Below, one piece after another: positions 51,282 through 59,723 of a stretch of 64,000 nt of DNA. The stretch lies in NCBI GenBank assembly GCA_034110565.1, contig JAWUYY010000015.1:1-64000 (forward strand), given 5' to 3'. Both the position numbers and the translations under genes were made by a program. Source of the DNA: Bermanella sp034110565. Its GTDB lineage: Bacteria > Pseudomonadota > Gammaproteobacteria > Pseudomonadales > Oceanobacteraceae. Within the stretch, counting starts at the first letter, position 1. Every line of letters starts with the position of its first letter. Under the pieces are notes generated by a model. It ran no database searches and was not told the origin of the DNA. It saw only the letters and a program-made list of their open reading frames with translations.

Positions 51282-51749
51282 CTAGCGATTTATGTTATCC
51301 AATTGCTGTTTGCGACTATCTAATGATTGTTGAAAGCCTTTGATTTGTTCAAGCATTTCAGGCACTTTTTCTAAGGGTGCGGTGGTTAATGGAAAAGAAG
51401 GACCATCGTTTTCGGTAGGATCAAATCGCTCAATTTTTTTGGACGTATTTTGAAAGTCTGCTGGAAGATCGATCGTTTTCATGGAGTTGATTTTATCTTC
51501 CACTTCCATGAGTTGTGCATCAGCATGTTTAGGGGGGTGGTCGCTAAATTGCCAGTTGCCCTTTTCATCCTGCCAACGATAAAGTGATTTTGGCTGAGCA
51601 TTAGGTAATATGGTTTTACCCACATCATTGGCTGGCTTAAGAATCGTTGAGATGTCCAAAATAGGTTGGCCATCGGGCTGTTTTAAAATGAAAGGACTGG
51701 CTAAGGCTAGCACTAAAGCCAGAAGTAGTAATTTATTAAACAAGCCCAT
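51282..51749 (-). CDS. DUF4124-containing membrane-anchored protein
   Basis: An N-terminal hydrophobic segment (KLLLLALVLALASPFIL) is followed by a DUF4124 motif, YRWQDEKGNWQFSDHPP, typical of small envelope proteins, and a charged, probably helical C-terminus (LEKVPEMLEQIKGFQQSLD). DUF4124 proteins are common in gammaproteobacteria without known function. The gene converges on the WD40 gene with abutting stop codons and no terminator. Confidence 0.82.
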   Translation of the reverse strand: MGLFNKLLLLALVLALASPFILKQPDGQPILDISTILKPANDVGKTILPNAQPKSLYRWQDEKGNWQFSDHPPKHADAQLMEVEDKINSMKTIDLPADFQNTSKKIERFDPTENDGPSFPLTTAPLEKVPEMLEQIKGFQQSLDSRKQQLDNINR

Positions 51750-51902
51750 GAGGTACTTTCCTTGTAAGAGTGAAGGATATATTACCCTAATTAGTATGTT
51801 GAATCAGTGGGTTAGAGTGCTAGATTTAATAAAATATAGACGCAAACAAGAATAGGTGGAAAGTCATACCTATTACACATAAATAAGAAACTAGGTGAGC
51901 GG

Positions 51903-52634
51903 GTGCCAAAAAATATATTTGACCCCATACAGTCACAATCCGCCCGAATTGTAACGCAGGTAGAGCCGAAGCGAATTTTAGTTGCTAATGCCAAAGGTGG
52001 CTGTGGTAAAACAACCTTGGCAACGAACACGGCATCGTATTTTGCAAGCCTAGGAAATAAAGTGGCATTGATTGATCATGACCCGCAAGGTTCTAGTGCT
52101 CAATGGTTGGCTGCTCGCACCAATTCGTTACCCCCCATTTATTCTGTCGCGGCTTATCGTAAAGACGACACACACACTACTCGAAGCTTTCAGCTAATGG
52201 TTCCCCTCAATACGGCTTACACAATTATCGATACACCTGCTGGTATCAGTGGAAATGTATTATCTGATCATCTAAGGCATTGCGATGTGATATTGATGCC
52301 TGTAGTGCCATCAATTATCGATATTCGAGCAGCGACCGGTTTTATTAAAGATGTATTGTTAAGTCCAGGCTTTCGAATCAAACCAAAACCTATTGCCGTT
52401 ATTGCCAATCGGGTGAAGCGAAATACATTAGGTTACAATAAATTAGAGGCATTTTTGAATAGCTTGAACATCCCTTTTATCACCACAATACGAGATACTC
52501 AGCAATATGTTCGTGCTGCAGAGTTTGGTATGGGCATCTTTGACTTCAGCCAACTGCACGAAAAAGATCTAGAAGAATGGCAACCATTAATCAATTGGCT
52601 CAATTTTCAGCTCAATAACCGTAAAAACATTTAA
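51903..52634 (+). CDS. Orphan ParA/MinD-family ATPase
   Basis: The 243-residue ATPase has a deviant Walker A motif, NAKGGCGKTTLATN, the Walker A' VALIDHDPQGSSAQW and a TIIDTPAG switch. ParA-family proteins position DNA or protein complexes using ATP. No ParB gene or parS-like site is next to it, so its cargo is unknown. It starts at GTG with AGGTGAG just upstream. It lies directly upstream of the AlgP-like gene, and both might act on the nucleoid; that is an inference from position only. Confidence 0.88.
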   Translation: MPKNIFDPIQSQSARIVTQVEPKRILVANAKGGCGKTTLATNTASYFASLGNKVALIDHDPQGSSAQWLAARTNSLPPIYSVAAYRKDDTHTTRSFQLMVPLNTAYTIIDTPAGISGNVLSDHLRHCDVILMPVVPSIIDIRAATGFIKDVLLSPGFRIKPKPIAVIANRVKRNTLGYNKLEAFLNSLNIPFITTIRDTQQYVRAAEFGMGIFDFSQLHEKDLEEWQPLINWLNFQLNNRKNI

Positions 52635-52723
52635 TTTTACGAAAAAAGATCGTTTAAATCTGGCGTATCAGTTTTGTGTTTGTATAATTGCCGTACCCAC
52701 ACAGAGCATACCCAGAGGTAATC

Positions 52724-53677
52724 ATGGCAGCACGTAAAAAACCCGTTACTAAGAAAGCAACTAAAGCCGCTGTAAAAAAAGCACCGGCTAAAAAGCCAGC
52801 CGCTAAAAAAGCACCTGCTAAGAAAGTAGTTGCTAAAAAAGTAGCTAGCCCAGTTACTCAGCTAGAAAACGAAATTGCTAAGCTAAGCACTCAGCTAACC
52901 GCTGCTCGTACTAAGCAAGCTGCTGAAGCGACTAAGCAATTATCTGCTGCCACTAAAGCTGTGACTAAAGCTGCCGATGCTGCTAAAAAAGCAAAAGCGG
53001 CTCAAGCAAAAGTTGCTACTAAAGTTAAAGCTAAGAAAACCCCTGCTGCTGTTAAGCAACTAGCAGGCGCTAAAGCCAAAACAGCTGAAGCCACTAAAGC
53101 ATTGAACGCAGCTAAAGCAGTCGCAAATACTGTTAAAGCCGCTCAAGCTGAAATCAAAGCAGAAGCTGCGAAAGCCGCTAAAGTTGAGAAAATCCGTACT
53201 GCTGCTGAAAAAGCCTTCCTAAAAGCTGAAGCCGTTAAAGAAAAAGCAGCTGCAGCCAAAGAAAAAGCCAAAGCTAAAGCCGCTTCTGCAAAAGCTTCTG
53301 CGAAAGCGAAAGTAGCTAAAGAAAAAGCGAAAGTAAAAGCCGCGGCCAAAAAAGAAGCGGACAAGCTAAAGAAAGCGGCGGCTAAAATCAAAAAAGCTGA
53401 AGCTAAAGTGGCTAAAGCAGCCGCTAAGAAAGAAAAAGCAGCAGCAGCTAAGGTAAAAGCAGCGGCTAAGAAAGCTGCAAAACCAGCAGCCAAAAAAGCG
53501 CCTAAAGCACCTAAAGCGGCTAAACCTGCGAAAAAAGCAGCAAAGCCAGCAAAAGCGAAAAAAGTAAAAAAAGCGAAAAAAGCAAAATCAGTTAAAGTAG
53601 CATCTGCACCAGCAGTTGAAACTAAGTCTGAAATGCCTGCTTCAGCAGTACAAAGCGTATTTGCTGAAAATAACTAA
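52724..53677 (+). CDS. AlgP/histone H1-like Lys/Ala-rich protein
   Basis: Nearly the whole 317-residue protein is built of Ala and Lys with Pro, e.g. KKAPAKKPAAKKAPAKK at the N-terminus and AAKPAAKKAPKAPKAAKPAK near the C-terminus. The middle (about 55-200) is an Ala/Lys/Glu helix, and the last ~20 residues are non-repetitive. This matches AlgP (AlgR3) of Pseudomonas, a histone H1-like DNA-binding protein affecting alginate genes. ATG 52724 is chosen because AGAGGT lies six bases upstream; the open frame begins at 52688. Such repeats easily expand or contract. Confidence 0.85.
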   Translation: MAARKKPVTKKATKAAVKKAPAKKPAAKKAPAKKVVAKKVASPVTQLENEIAKLSTQLTAARTKQAAEATKQLSAATKAVTKAADAAKKAKAAQAKVATKVKAKKTPAAVKQLAGAKAKTAEATKALNAAKAVANTVKAAQAEIKAEAAKAAKVEKIRTAAEKAFLKAEAVKEKAAAAKEKAKAKAASAKASAKAKVAKEKAKVKAAAKKEADKLKKAAAKIKKAEAKVAKAAAKKEKAAAAKVKAAAKKAAKPAAKKAPKAPKAAKPAKKAAKPAKAKKVKKAKKAKSVKVASAPAVETKSEMPASAVQSVFAENN

Positions 53678-53689
53678 GATAGCCTTTTC

Positions 53690-54175
53690 TTAGGGTTGCA
53701 GGTGCTTATAAAGCGCTTGCAACCAGCTTTTCTCTTCTAAAAGTGGCTTGTCTGCTGCGTATTTTTTCAAACTTGATTCAAATATCTCATCTCGTGATAA
53801 TTCTGACACTGGCCATACTTCGCTTATATTGAACAGCAATGCTTGTTGTGCGTGCTCGGAACTCAGTTCTAGTTGTTTCATTGCTTCATAAAAGTGCAGA
53901 TTAGATAGTCGTTTTGCACGCTGACGCACCTGCCGAATGGGGATTACTTTTTTAGCTTGCCATGCATGGGCCCATTGCATCGAACGGGATTCGTCATAGC
54001 ATTTTTTCTGAGTCACCAGCCACCCGATAAACAGCAAGATATTCAAATCCAATGCATAGTTGTCTTGAGCGTGTAATAAAAAGTCGGCACAGCCGGGTTT
54101 TTTATATTGCTCTATGGAATATAACCACAATGGGTTATCTATGTGATTTGTGGCATCATGCCCACTCGAAAACAT
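53690..54175 (-). CDS. TIGR02444 family protein
   Basis: The 161-residue protein matches the TIGR02444 (DUF2390) family of uncharacterised gammaproteobacterial proteins, with NPLWLYSIEQYKKPGCADFL, DLNILLFIGWLV and the central WQAKKVIPIRQVRQRAK (in part). It has no signal peptide. A good AGAGGTGGG ribosome-binding site lies just before the ATG. It is divergent from yheS with 32 bases between, the arrangement also seen in Pseudomonas next to algP. Confidence 0.85.
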   Translation of the reverse strand: MFSSGHDATNHIDNPLWLYSIEQYKKPGCADFLLHAQDNYALDLNILLFIGWLVTQKKCYDESRSMQWAHAWQAKKVIPIRQVRQRAKRLSNLHFYEAMKQLELSSEHAQQALLFNISEVWPVSELSRDEIFESSLKKYAADKPLLEEKSWLQALYKHLQP

Positions 54176-54207
54176 CGCCCACCTCTTTGAATTTGTGAAG
54201 TCGAGTT

Positions 54208-56115
54208 ATGATACGTCTGCAACAGGTTAATTTACACCTAGGCCCCAAAATAATCCTGCAACAAGCTGACCTTACGGTACATGATGGGCATAAGCTTGCT
54301 GTTGTCGGTGCAAACGGTGCAGGCAAGTCCACTTTGTTTAAGCTATTGCTAAAAGAATTAGTGCCCGACCAAGGTGACTTATATTTGCCGAAAAACTGGC
54401 GCATTGCACACATGGCTCAAGAAGTCGCTGCGTCTGAACAAAGCGCGTTGGATTATGTACTAGATGGGCATCAAGAGTTCCGTCGTATTCAACAGTCAAT
54501 CATTGCAGCCGAAAATGCAGAAGATGATTTAGCCTTAGCCAGTTTACATGGCGAGTTTGAAGTCATTCATGGCTATCAGGTTGCGCAGTTGGGTCAGACC
54601 ATGCTGGCGGGCCTTGGGTTCAAGCAAGAGCAAATGTCCCACCCTGTCAGTGCATTTAGTGGTGGTTGGCGGATGCGTTTAAATCTAGCAAAAGCCTTGA
54701 TCATGCCTAGCGATTTGTTGTTATTAGATGAACCCACTAACCACTTGGATTTAGATGCCAGCTTGTGGTTAGAAAGTTTTCTGCAAAAATATCGCGGCAC
54801 CCTGTTATTGATCAGCCATGATCGTGATTTTATCGATTCGGTTGTTGGTGGCATCATACATATGCATCAGCAAGTTATTAATTTGTATACAGGAAACTAT
54901 GCGGATTTTGAACGCCGCCGTGCCGAGCACTTAGCGCAACAACAATCTTTATTTGAGCAGCAGCAAGCGCAAATTGCACATATCGAAAGTTTCATTGATC
55001 GCTTCAAAGCAAAAGCCAGTAAAGCCAAACAGGCCCAAAGCCGAGTTAAAGCGCTTGAGCGAATGGAGCGTATTGCACCTGCCCATATTGATAGCCAGTT
55101 TCATTTTGAATTCCCCAATGCAGATAAATACAGCGATCCCTTGCTGAATTTACAACAAGTGAGCATTGGCTATGGGGATAAAGTCCAGCTAGAAAGCGTC
55201 AGCCTTACTTTGCGTCCAGGTGATCGTATCGGTTTATTAGGTGCCAATGGCGCGGGTAAATCCACTTTAATTAAAGCCCTTGTTGGTGAATTAGCGGTCA
55301 TGCAAGGTGAGTGTTTTAAAGGAGAATACTTAGCAGTTGGCTACTTTGCTCAACACCAGGTGGATGAATTAGACTTACGTCTTACGCCATCTGAGCATTT
55401 ATTAGCACTTAAAAGCGATGCTAGCGATCAGCAGATCCGTAACTTTTTAGGTGGGTTCGGTTTTCAAGGTGATCAGGCATTGGAAGTATGCGAAAAATTT
55501 TCCGGTGGCGAACTTGCGCGCCTAGCATTGGCACGGATTGCATGGCTTAAACCCAATTTATTGATTCTTGATGAGCCGACTAACCATTTGGATTTAGACA
55601 TGCGTCATGCATTAACCATGGCGTTGCAGAATTATGACGGGGCCATTGTGGTGGTCAGCCATGACAGGCATTTATTGGTTAATACAGTGGATCAGTTTTA
55701 TTTGGTGCACCAAGGAGCCGTCACCGAATTTGATGGTGATCTTGAAGATTACCGTGCCTTCATTAAGCAAAGTGTTGATCAGCAGGAAGATGGTGAAGCT
55801 CCCAAGGCGACAGAAAACAGCGCCGAAGCCAAAAAAGAAAAGAAACGCCACGAAGCCGAAATTCGTAAGCAATTAAGCCCGCTTAAAAAGTCAGTGGATA
55901 AACTCGAAGCAGCCGTTGAAGGCTTGCAAGAAGAGCTTGATGCGTTAGAGCAGCAACTAGCCGATACCAGTCTTTATGACGCAAGCAGTAAAGATAAGCT
56001 ACAAGATGTGCTTGCCAAGCAGGCAAGCAGTAAAAGTGCGTTAGAAGAAACTGAAATGAAATGGATGGCGGCGCTTGAAGATATGGAAACTCTAGAAGAG
56101 CAACTTAATGCTTAA
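54208..56115 (+). CDS. yheS: ABC-F ATPase YheS
   Basis: YheS is a soluble ABC-F protein with two ATPase domains and no membrane part; such proteins act on the ribosome. Domain 1 has Walker A GANGAGKST and signature FSGGWRMRLNLAKAL; domain 2 has GANGAGKST and signature FSGGELARLALARI. Each has LLLDEPTNHLDLD/LILDEPTNHLDLD. A linker helix (ERRRAEHLAQQQ... region) and a C-terminal coiled coil (about 540-635) are present. The 635-residue length and alignment to E. coli YheS (637) separate it from EttA and Uup. Its last 11 bases overlap the convergent yibQ-type gene. Confidence 0.93.
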   Translation: MIRLQQVNLHLGPKIILQQADLTVHDGHKLAVVGANGAGKSTLFKLLLKELVPDQGDLYLPKNWRIAHMAQEVAASEQSALDYVLDGHQEFRRIQQSIIAAENAEDDLALASLHGEFEVIHGYQVAQLGQTMLAGLGFKQEQMSHPVSAFSGGWRMRLNLAKALIMPSDLLLLDEPTNHLDLDASLWLESFLQKYRGTLLLISHDRDFIDSVVGGIIHMHQQVINLYTGNYADFERRRAEHLAQQQSLFEQQQAQIAHIESFIDRFKAKASKAKQAQSRVKALERMERIAPAHIDSQFHFEFPNADKYSDPLLNLQQVSIGYGDKVQLESVSLTLRPGDRIGLLGANGAGKSTLIKALVGELAVMQGECFKGEYLAVGYFAQHQVDELDLRLTPSEHLLALKSDASDQQIRNFLGGFGFQGDQALEVCEKFSGGELARLALARIAWLKPNLLILDEPTNHLDLDMRHALTMALQNYDGAIVVVSHDRHLLVNTVDQFYLVHQGAVTEFDGDLEDYRAFIKQSVDQQEDGEAPKATENSAEAKKEKKRHEAEIRKQLSPLKKSVDKLEAAVEGLQEELDALEQQLADTSLYDASSKDKLQDVLAKQASSKSALEETEMKWMAALEDMETLEEQLNA

Positions 56116-57121
56116 GTGTGCCTAGCTCGGTGTGTTCTTGTTCTATAGCTTGTTGGGTCGATGCAGGTTCACTTTTCTGCGTTGCCCCTTTATATGGTAA
56201 GTAAGCGGGTGTTGCCTGTGTTGATGTTTTTATGGGTAGACGAACCTGAGCCGGTAGCATGTCAGCGTCTTTGTTTTTCAGAGTGGTCGGAACGCGTTGT
56301 TGCTTAATAACAATAAGTTGCGCAATGATATCGTCTAGCTCAGGGCGTTGTGCAGGTGCACTTTCACGGGCACTGTCGGGTCTTGCTTGAATACCGTATT
56401 CCAATAACTCACTTATCCTGACCACCTTTAAATGGGTGCCTTCAACTTGCGGTAATATGTGTTGCAGATACGTGAGTGTCGATTTATAAGGGTGGCCGAT
56501 GGCGATAGCGCTGCCGTATTTTTCAGCTACGGCAATAGCCTTTTTAAATTGAATATGAATGTGTTCGATATCCATTTCATTGTCTAAGAATATGTCCCGC
56601 GATGCGCTGGGTAAGCCCATGGTTTGCGCAGTGGAAAAACCGACGCTTTTTGCACTGGTGCGGCTATCTAAAAAAAAAAATTGTTTTTCCTTTAGCACGT
56701 CCATCACCCATGCCATCGCTACACTATTGGTTGTTAGTTGGCTGCCCATGTGGTTATTAATTCCCTTTGCATAGGGGATGCTTTCAATGGCAAAGGTCAG
56801 CTTGGTTTTAAATTCTATTTCGCCTAATGATTCGTTTAGGGCGCCAGCACCTAAATTTAGGCCGTTAACGGTACTCATGGGTGCGTGTAGGATAACGTCC
56901 TTGCCTAAGCGTCCTGCGCGTTCGGCTAAGCGCTTACTGTGCTTGCGGTGTGGCATGACGGCAAAGGTAACATCGGCAGGTAGGGCGATGGCGGTTAACC
57001 CTGCGTGTAGACTATTGCCAAGGTCGTCAATGACAATAGCGAGTCGTGCAGGGTTAGCACTACTGGCTAAGCTGGTTCCGTGAACGCTACTCAGCAGTAG
57101 CAGGAGCAGCAGGTATTTCAT
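56105..57121 (-). CDS. Divergent polysaccharide deacetylase family protein (YibQ-type)
   Basis: A signal peptide (MKYLLLLLLLSSVHGTSLAS) precedes a divergent polysaccharide deacetylase domain: RLAIVIDDLGNSLHAG, LPADVTFAVMPHRKHS, and GINNHMGSQLT. It should act in the periplasm on cell-wall or related polysaccharide. The extra ~110-residue C-terminal tail is low in complexity (Ala, Thr, Gln, Pro). It follows ctpA with an overlap of 35 bases and ends the leftward gpmI-envC-ctpA group, as in Pseudomonas. Its stop overlaps the end of yheS. Confidence 0.88.
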   Translation of the reverse strand: MKYLLLLLLLSSVHGTSLASSANPARLAIVIDDLGNSLHAGLTAIALPADVTFAVMPHRKHSKRLAERAGRLGKDVILHAPMSTVNGLNLGAGALNESLGEIEFKTKLTFAIESIPYAKGINNHMGSQLTTNSVAMAWVMDVLKEKQFFFLDSRTSAKSVGFSTAQTMGLPSASRDIFLDNEMDIEHIHIQFKKAIAVAEKYGSAIAIGHPYKSTLTYLQHILPQVEGTHLKVVRISELLEYGIQARPDSARESAPAQRPELDDIIAQLIVIKQQRVPTTLKNKDADMLPAQVRLPIKTSTQATPAYLPYKGATQKSEPASTQQAIEQEHTELGTLKH

Positions 57122-58451
57122 CTTGGGTTTCGCGATTTAATTTACTTTCTAGTAAGTGCATACCCTTGAGCATGCTTAAGGCTTGGTTTAGTTGATAGTC
57201 TTTGACGGTTAGTTTTTTGGTTTCATTTTCTTCGTCGAGCTCGGCTTTCACGGCTTTTTTATCATCTGGGTTTTCAAGATGACCTGTTAAGTCGGCTTCT
57301 TTGTAATAACGTGATTCATTTTCAGGGATGAACTTGCCTTGATGAACCTCGATATCAGGGGTAATACCTTGCGCCTGAATAGAACGACCAGCAGGTGTGT
57401 AATAACGTGCAGTAGTAAGCTTAAGTGCGTGAGCACCGTTTAATGGCAATACGGTTTGTACTGAACCTTTACCAAAACTTTGTGTGCCCATAATCACAGC
57501 ACGGCCATGGTCTTGTAATGCACCGGCGACAATCTCAGACGCAGATGCACTGCCGCCATTAATTAATACAACCAGTGGAATGTCGGGGGCTGGCGTATCT
57601 AATGTGGCCTCATAGCGTACATCAGCATTGGCGACACGGCCCTTGGTGTAAACAATTAAGCCGCTATCAATGAATGCATCACTCACGGCGACGGCTGCGT
57701 CTAATACGCCGCCAGGATTGTTACGTAAATCCAGAATCACACCGCTTAATGGTTTTAACGGTTGGTCACTTTTTTCAGTCAACATTTGCAACGCATTGCT
57801 GACATCCGCACCGGTATTTTCTTGGAATTGAGTAATGCGAATGTAACCGTATTGTTCGTCCAGCAGTTTGTGCTTCACGCTAGTTATTTTGATTTCGGCG
57901 CGTTTAAGTGTGATTTCTAATGGCTTGTTTTCACCTTCACGCAAAATAGTTAATACAATAGGACTACCTGGTTCGCCGCGCATTTTTTCTACGGCTTCAT
58001 TCAGGCCTAAGCCTTTAACCGGTGTGTCATCTAATTTAATAATTAGGTCGCCAGCGAGTACGCCAGCTTGTTGTGCCGGAGTGTCATCAATTGGGCTGAC
58101 AACTTTAATAAATCCGTCTTCCATTCCTACTTCAATACCCAGTCCGCCAAATTTACCACTAGTGTTGGCGCGTAGATCTTCAAAGTCTTCTTCGCCTAGG
58201 TAAGAGGAATGAGGGTCTAGTCCGCCTAGCATGCCGTGAATGGCATTTTCCAGTAAGGTTTTATCGTCCACTGGCTCAACATAGCTTGTGCGAATGCGTT
58301 CAAAAATCTCAGCAAAAGCACGGAGCTCTTCAAGAGGTAAATTGGAAGGAGCAATTTTGGCTTCACCTTTGATGATATCTTGGGCGTGGGCTGTAAGTGT
58401 CAGCACGGCCAACAAGGAGAAGAGCAATGGGCGTAACATAGATAGTCTCAA
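57087..58451 (-). CDS. ctpA: C-terminal processing S41 peptidase CtpA
   Basis: CtpA-type proteases cut periplasmic proteins, in Pseudomonas including murein hydrolases. A signal peptide (about 1-23, ending LTAHAQ) is followed by a PDZ domain (GGLGIEVGMEDGFIKVVSPI) and the S41 domain with the catalytic serine in GGSASASEIVAGAL and lysine in GTQSFGKGSVQTVLPL. The C-terminal tail is Glu/Lys-rich. It lies between envC and the deacetylase gene, and a 114-base AT-rich gap upstream could hold a separate promoter. Confidence 0.93.
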   Translation of the reverse strand: MRLSMLRPLLFSLLAVLTLTAHAQDIIKGEAKIAPSNLPLEELRAFAEIFERIRTSYVEPVDDKTLLENAIHGMLGGLDPHSSYLGEEDFEDLRANTSGKFGGLGIEVGMEDGFIKVVSPIDDTPAQQAGVLAGDLIIKLDDTPVKGLGLNEAVEKMRGEPGSPIVLTILREGENKPLEITLKRAEIKITSVKHKLLDEQYGYIRITQFQENTGADVSNALQMLTEKSDQPLKPLSGVILDLRNNPGGVLDAAVAVSDAFIDSGLIVYTKGRVANADVRYEATLDTPAPDIPLVVLINGGSASASEIVAGALQDHGRAVIMGTQSFGKGSVQTVLPLNGAHALKLTTARYYTPAGRSIQAQGITPDIEVHQGKFIPENESRYYKEADLTGHLENPDDKKAVKAELDEENETKKLTVKDYQLNQALSMLKGMHLLESKLNRETQDEIPAAPATAE

Positions 58452-58565
58452 TTTATATAAGCTTTATAAGTTATAACAGATTGTTATGAAATTTGAAGTC
58501 GGTAACGACTATTAGTGTCTTTTTGCTAATAAAGATGACTATATATGTCATCTAAGGCAAGAGTA

Positions 58566-59723
58566 TTAGCCCTTTAGCCAGCGTTTTGGATTTTGCGGTT
58601 GACCCTTATAGCGAATCTCAAAGTACAGGGCGGTGTCTTCAAAACCACCACTGCGCCCTACGTTTGCAATCACTTCTCCAGTTTCTACCCAGTCACCGAC
58701 ACTTTTCAACAATGCTTGGTTACGAGCATAAAGAGTCATGTAACCCTTTCCATGGTCAACTATGGTGAGTAAACCAAATCCACGTAACCAATCACTAAAT
58801 ACCACGCGTCCGTGATGAATAGCGTGCACTTGAGTACCGGTTTGTTCTGGGTATAACCAGCCTTGCCAGCGTTGTTTGCCATTGTGTTGCCACTGGCCAA
58901 ATATCTTTTGTGCCTGGCTATTTATAGGGCTGGGTAATTTACCTTTTAATTGTTTGAAAGGACGGCTTTCTTGAGTTCGCTCGAAAGGCAAAAAGACTTC
59001 TTCAACTTTACCTAAAACCTCCATAAGATTTTGTCTGTCTTGTTGTAGGCGTGAGAGTTGTTGACCGCTACCGCGAATTTTTTTATCTAAAGCGTTGGCA
59101 TCTTGTTGTTGCTGCTTTTGTTTTTGTTTGAGTTGGTCATGGCTTTGTTTTAGCTGAGTAAGTTTGTCTTGCAGACTTGCTTGGCGTTTTTCAATATCAG
59201 ACTTAACGGTATTGAGTTCATTCAATGTCTGACGATAGGCCTCAATTTCAACTTGATGGGCTTCATTGAAGTACTGCAAATAACTTAAATTGCGTGCTAC
59301 TTGGGCTGGGTCTTGCTGATTGAGCAGCATTTTTAATTGAGGCTCTTGGCCCAGCTTGTAGCTGGCCAAGATAATATCATTGAGAATGCGTTGTTGTTTG
59401 TGCTGGGATTGGCTGAGCGTTGTTTGCTCGGCCTTGAGCTTTTTTAGGCGAGCTCGTTCCTCCTGCAACGCTTTCTTAAGAGCTTCAACCTGCTTACTTA
59501 TCTTTGCGACTTCTTCATCGCTTTTGCGCAGTGTTGAGACTAAATCTTTGTGATCGTCTTGTGCTTTCTTTAAAAAACTCTGCAGCTCATTAATGTCATC
59601 ACGTAACTTTTTTAAGTGGCGTTCGCTTAATTGTTTACGGTCGACGTCTTCTGCCATGCTGTTTTGTACGATGGCAAAAGACAGTGATGTAATTAAGGCT
59701 AAGCTTGCTAACAATCGGATCAC
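58566..59723 (-). CDS. envC: Murein hydrolase activator EnvC
   Basis: EnvC activates the amidases that split septal peptidoglycan. The 385-residue protein has a signal peptide (MIRLLASLALITSLSFAIV), a long coiled coil (about 25-235) and a C-terminal LytM/M23 domain (about 265-385). The LytM domain lacks the usual H-x-x-x-D/H-x-H metal set (DHGKGYMTLYARNQAL and ALYFEIRY), as expected for an activator without enzyme activity. It overlaps gpmI by four bases. Confidence 0.92.
   Translation of the reverse strand: MIRLLASLALITSLSFAIVQNSMAEDVDRKQLSERHLKKLRDDINELQSFLKKAQDDHKDLVSTLRKSDEEVAKISKQVEALKKALQEERARLKKLKAEQTTLSQSQHKQQRILNDIILASYKLGQEPQLKMLLNQQDPAQVARNLSYLQYFNEAHQVEIEAYRQTLNELNTVKSDIEKRQASLQDKLTQLKQSHDQLKQKQKQQQQDANALDKKIRGSGQQLSRLQQDRQNLMEVLGKVEEVFLPFERTQESRPFKQLKGKLPSPINSQAQKIFGQWQHNGKQRWQGWLYPEQTGTQVHAIHHGRVVFSDWLRGFGLLTIVDHGKGYMTLYARNQALLKSVGDWVETGEVIANVGRSGGFEDTALYFEIRYKGQPQNPKRWLKG

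Noticed and set aside
51903..52634. ParA as part of a plasmid or prophage partition module
   Set aside because: No ParB, replication gene, integrase or centromere-like repeat is nearby, and flanking genes are core chromosomal.
53143..53493. 116-codon Ala/Phe/Leu-rich frame on the minus strand
   Set aside because: It is the antisense shadow of the Lys/Ala-rich AlgP-like gene; AAA/GCN codons read in reverse give Phe, Leu, Ser and Ala.
52724..53677. Possible tandem-repeat array or CRISPR-like repeats
   Set aside because: The repetition is from Lys/Ala codons inside a reading frame, with no fixed spacer structure.
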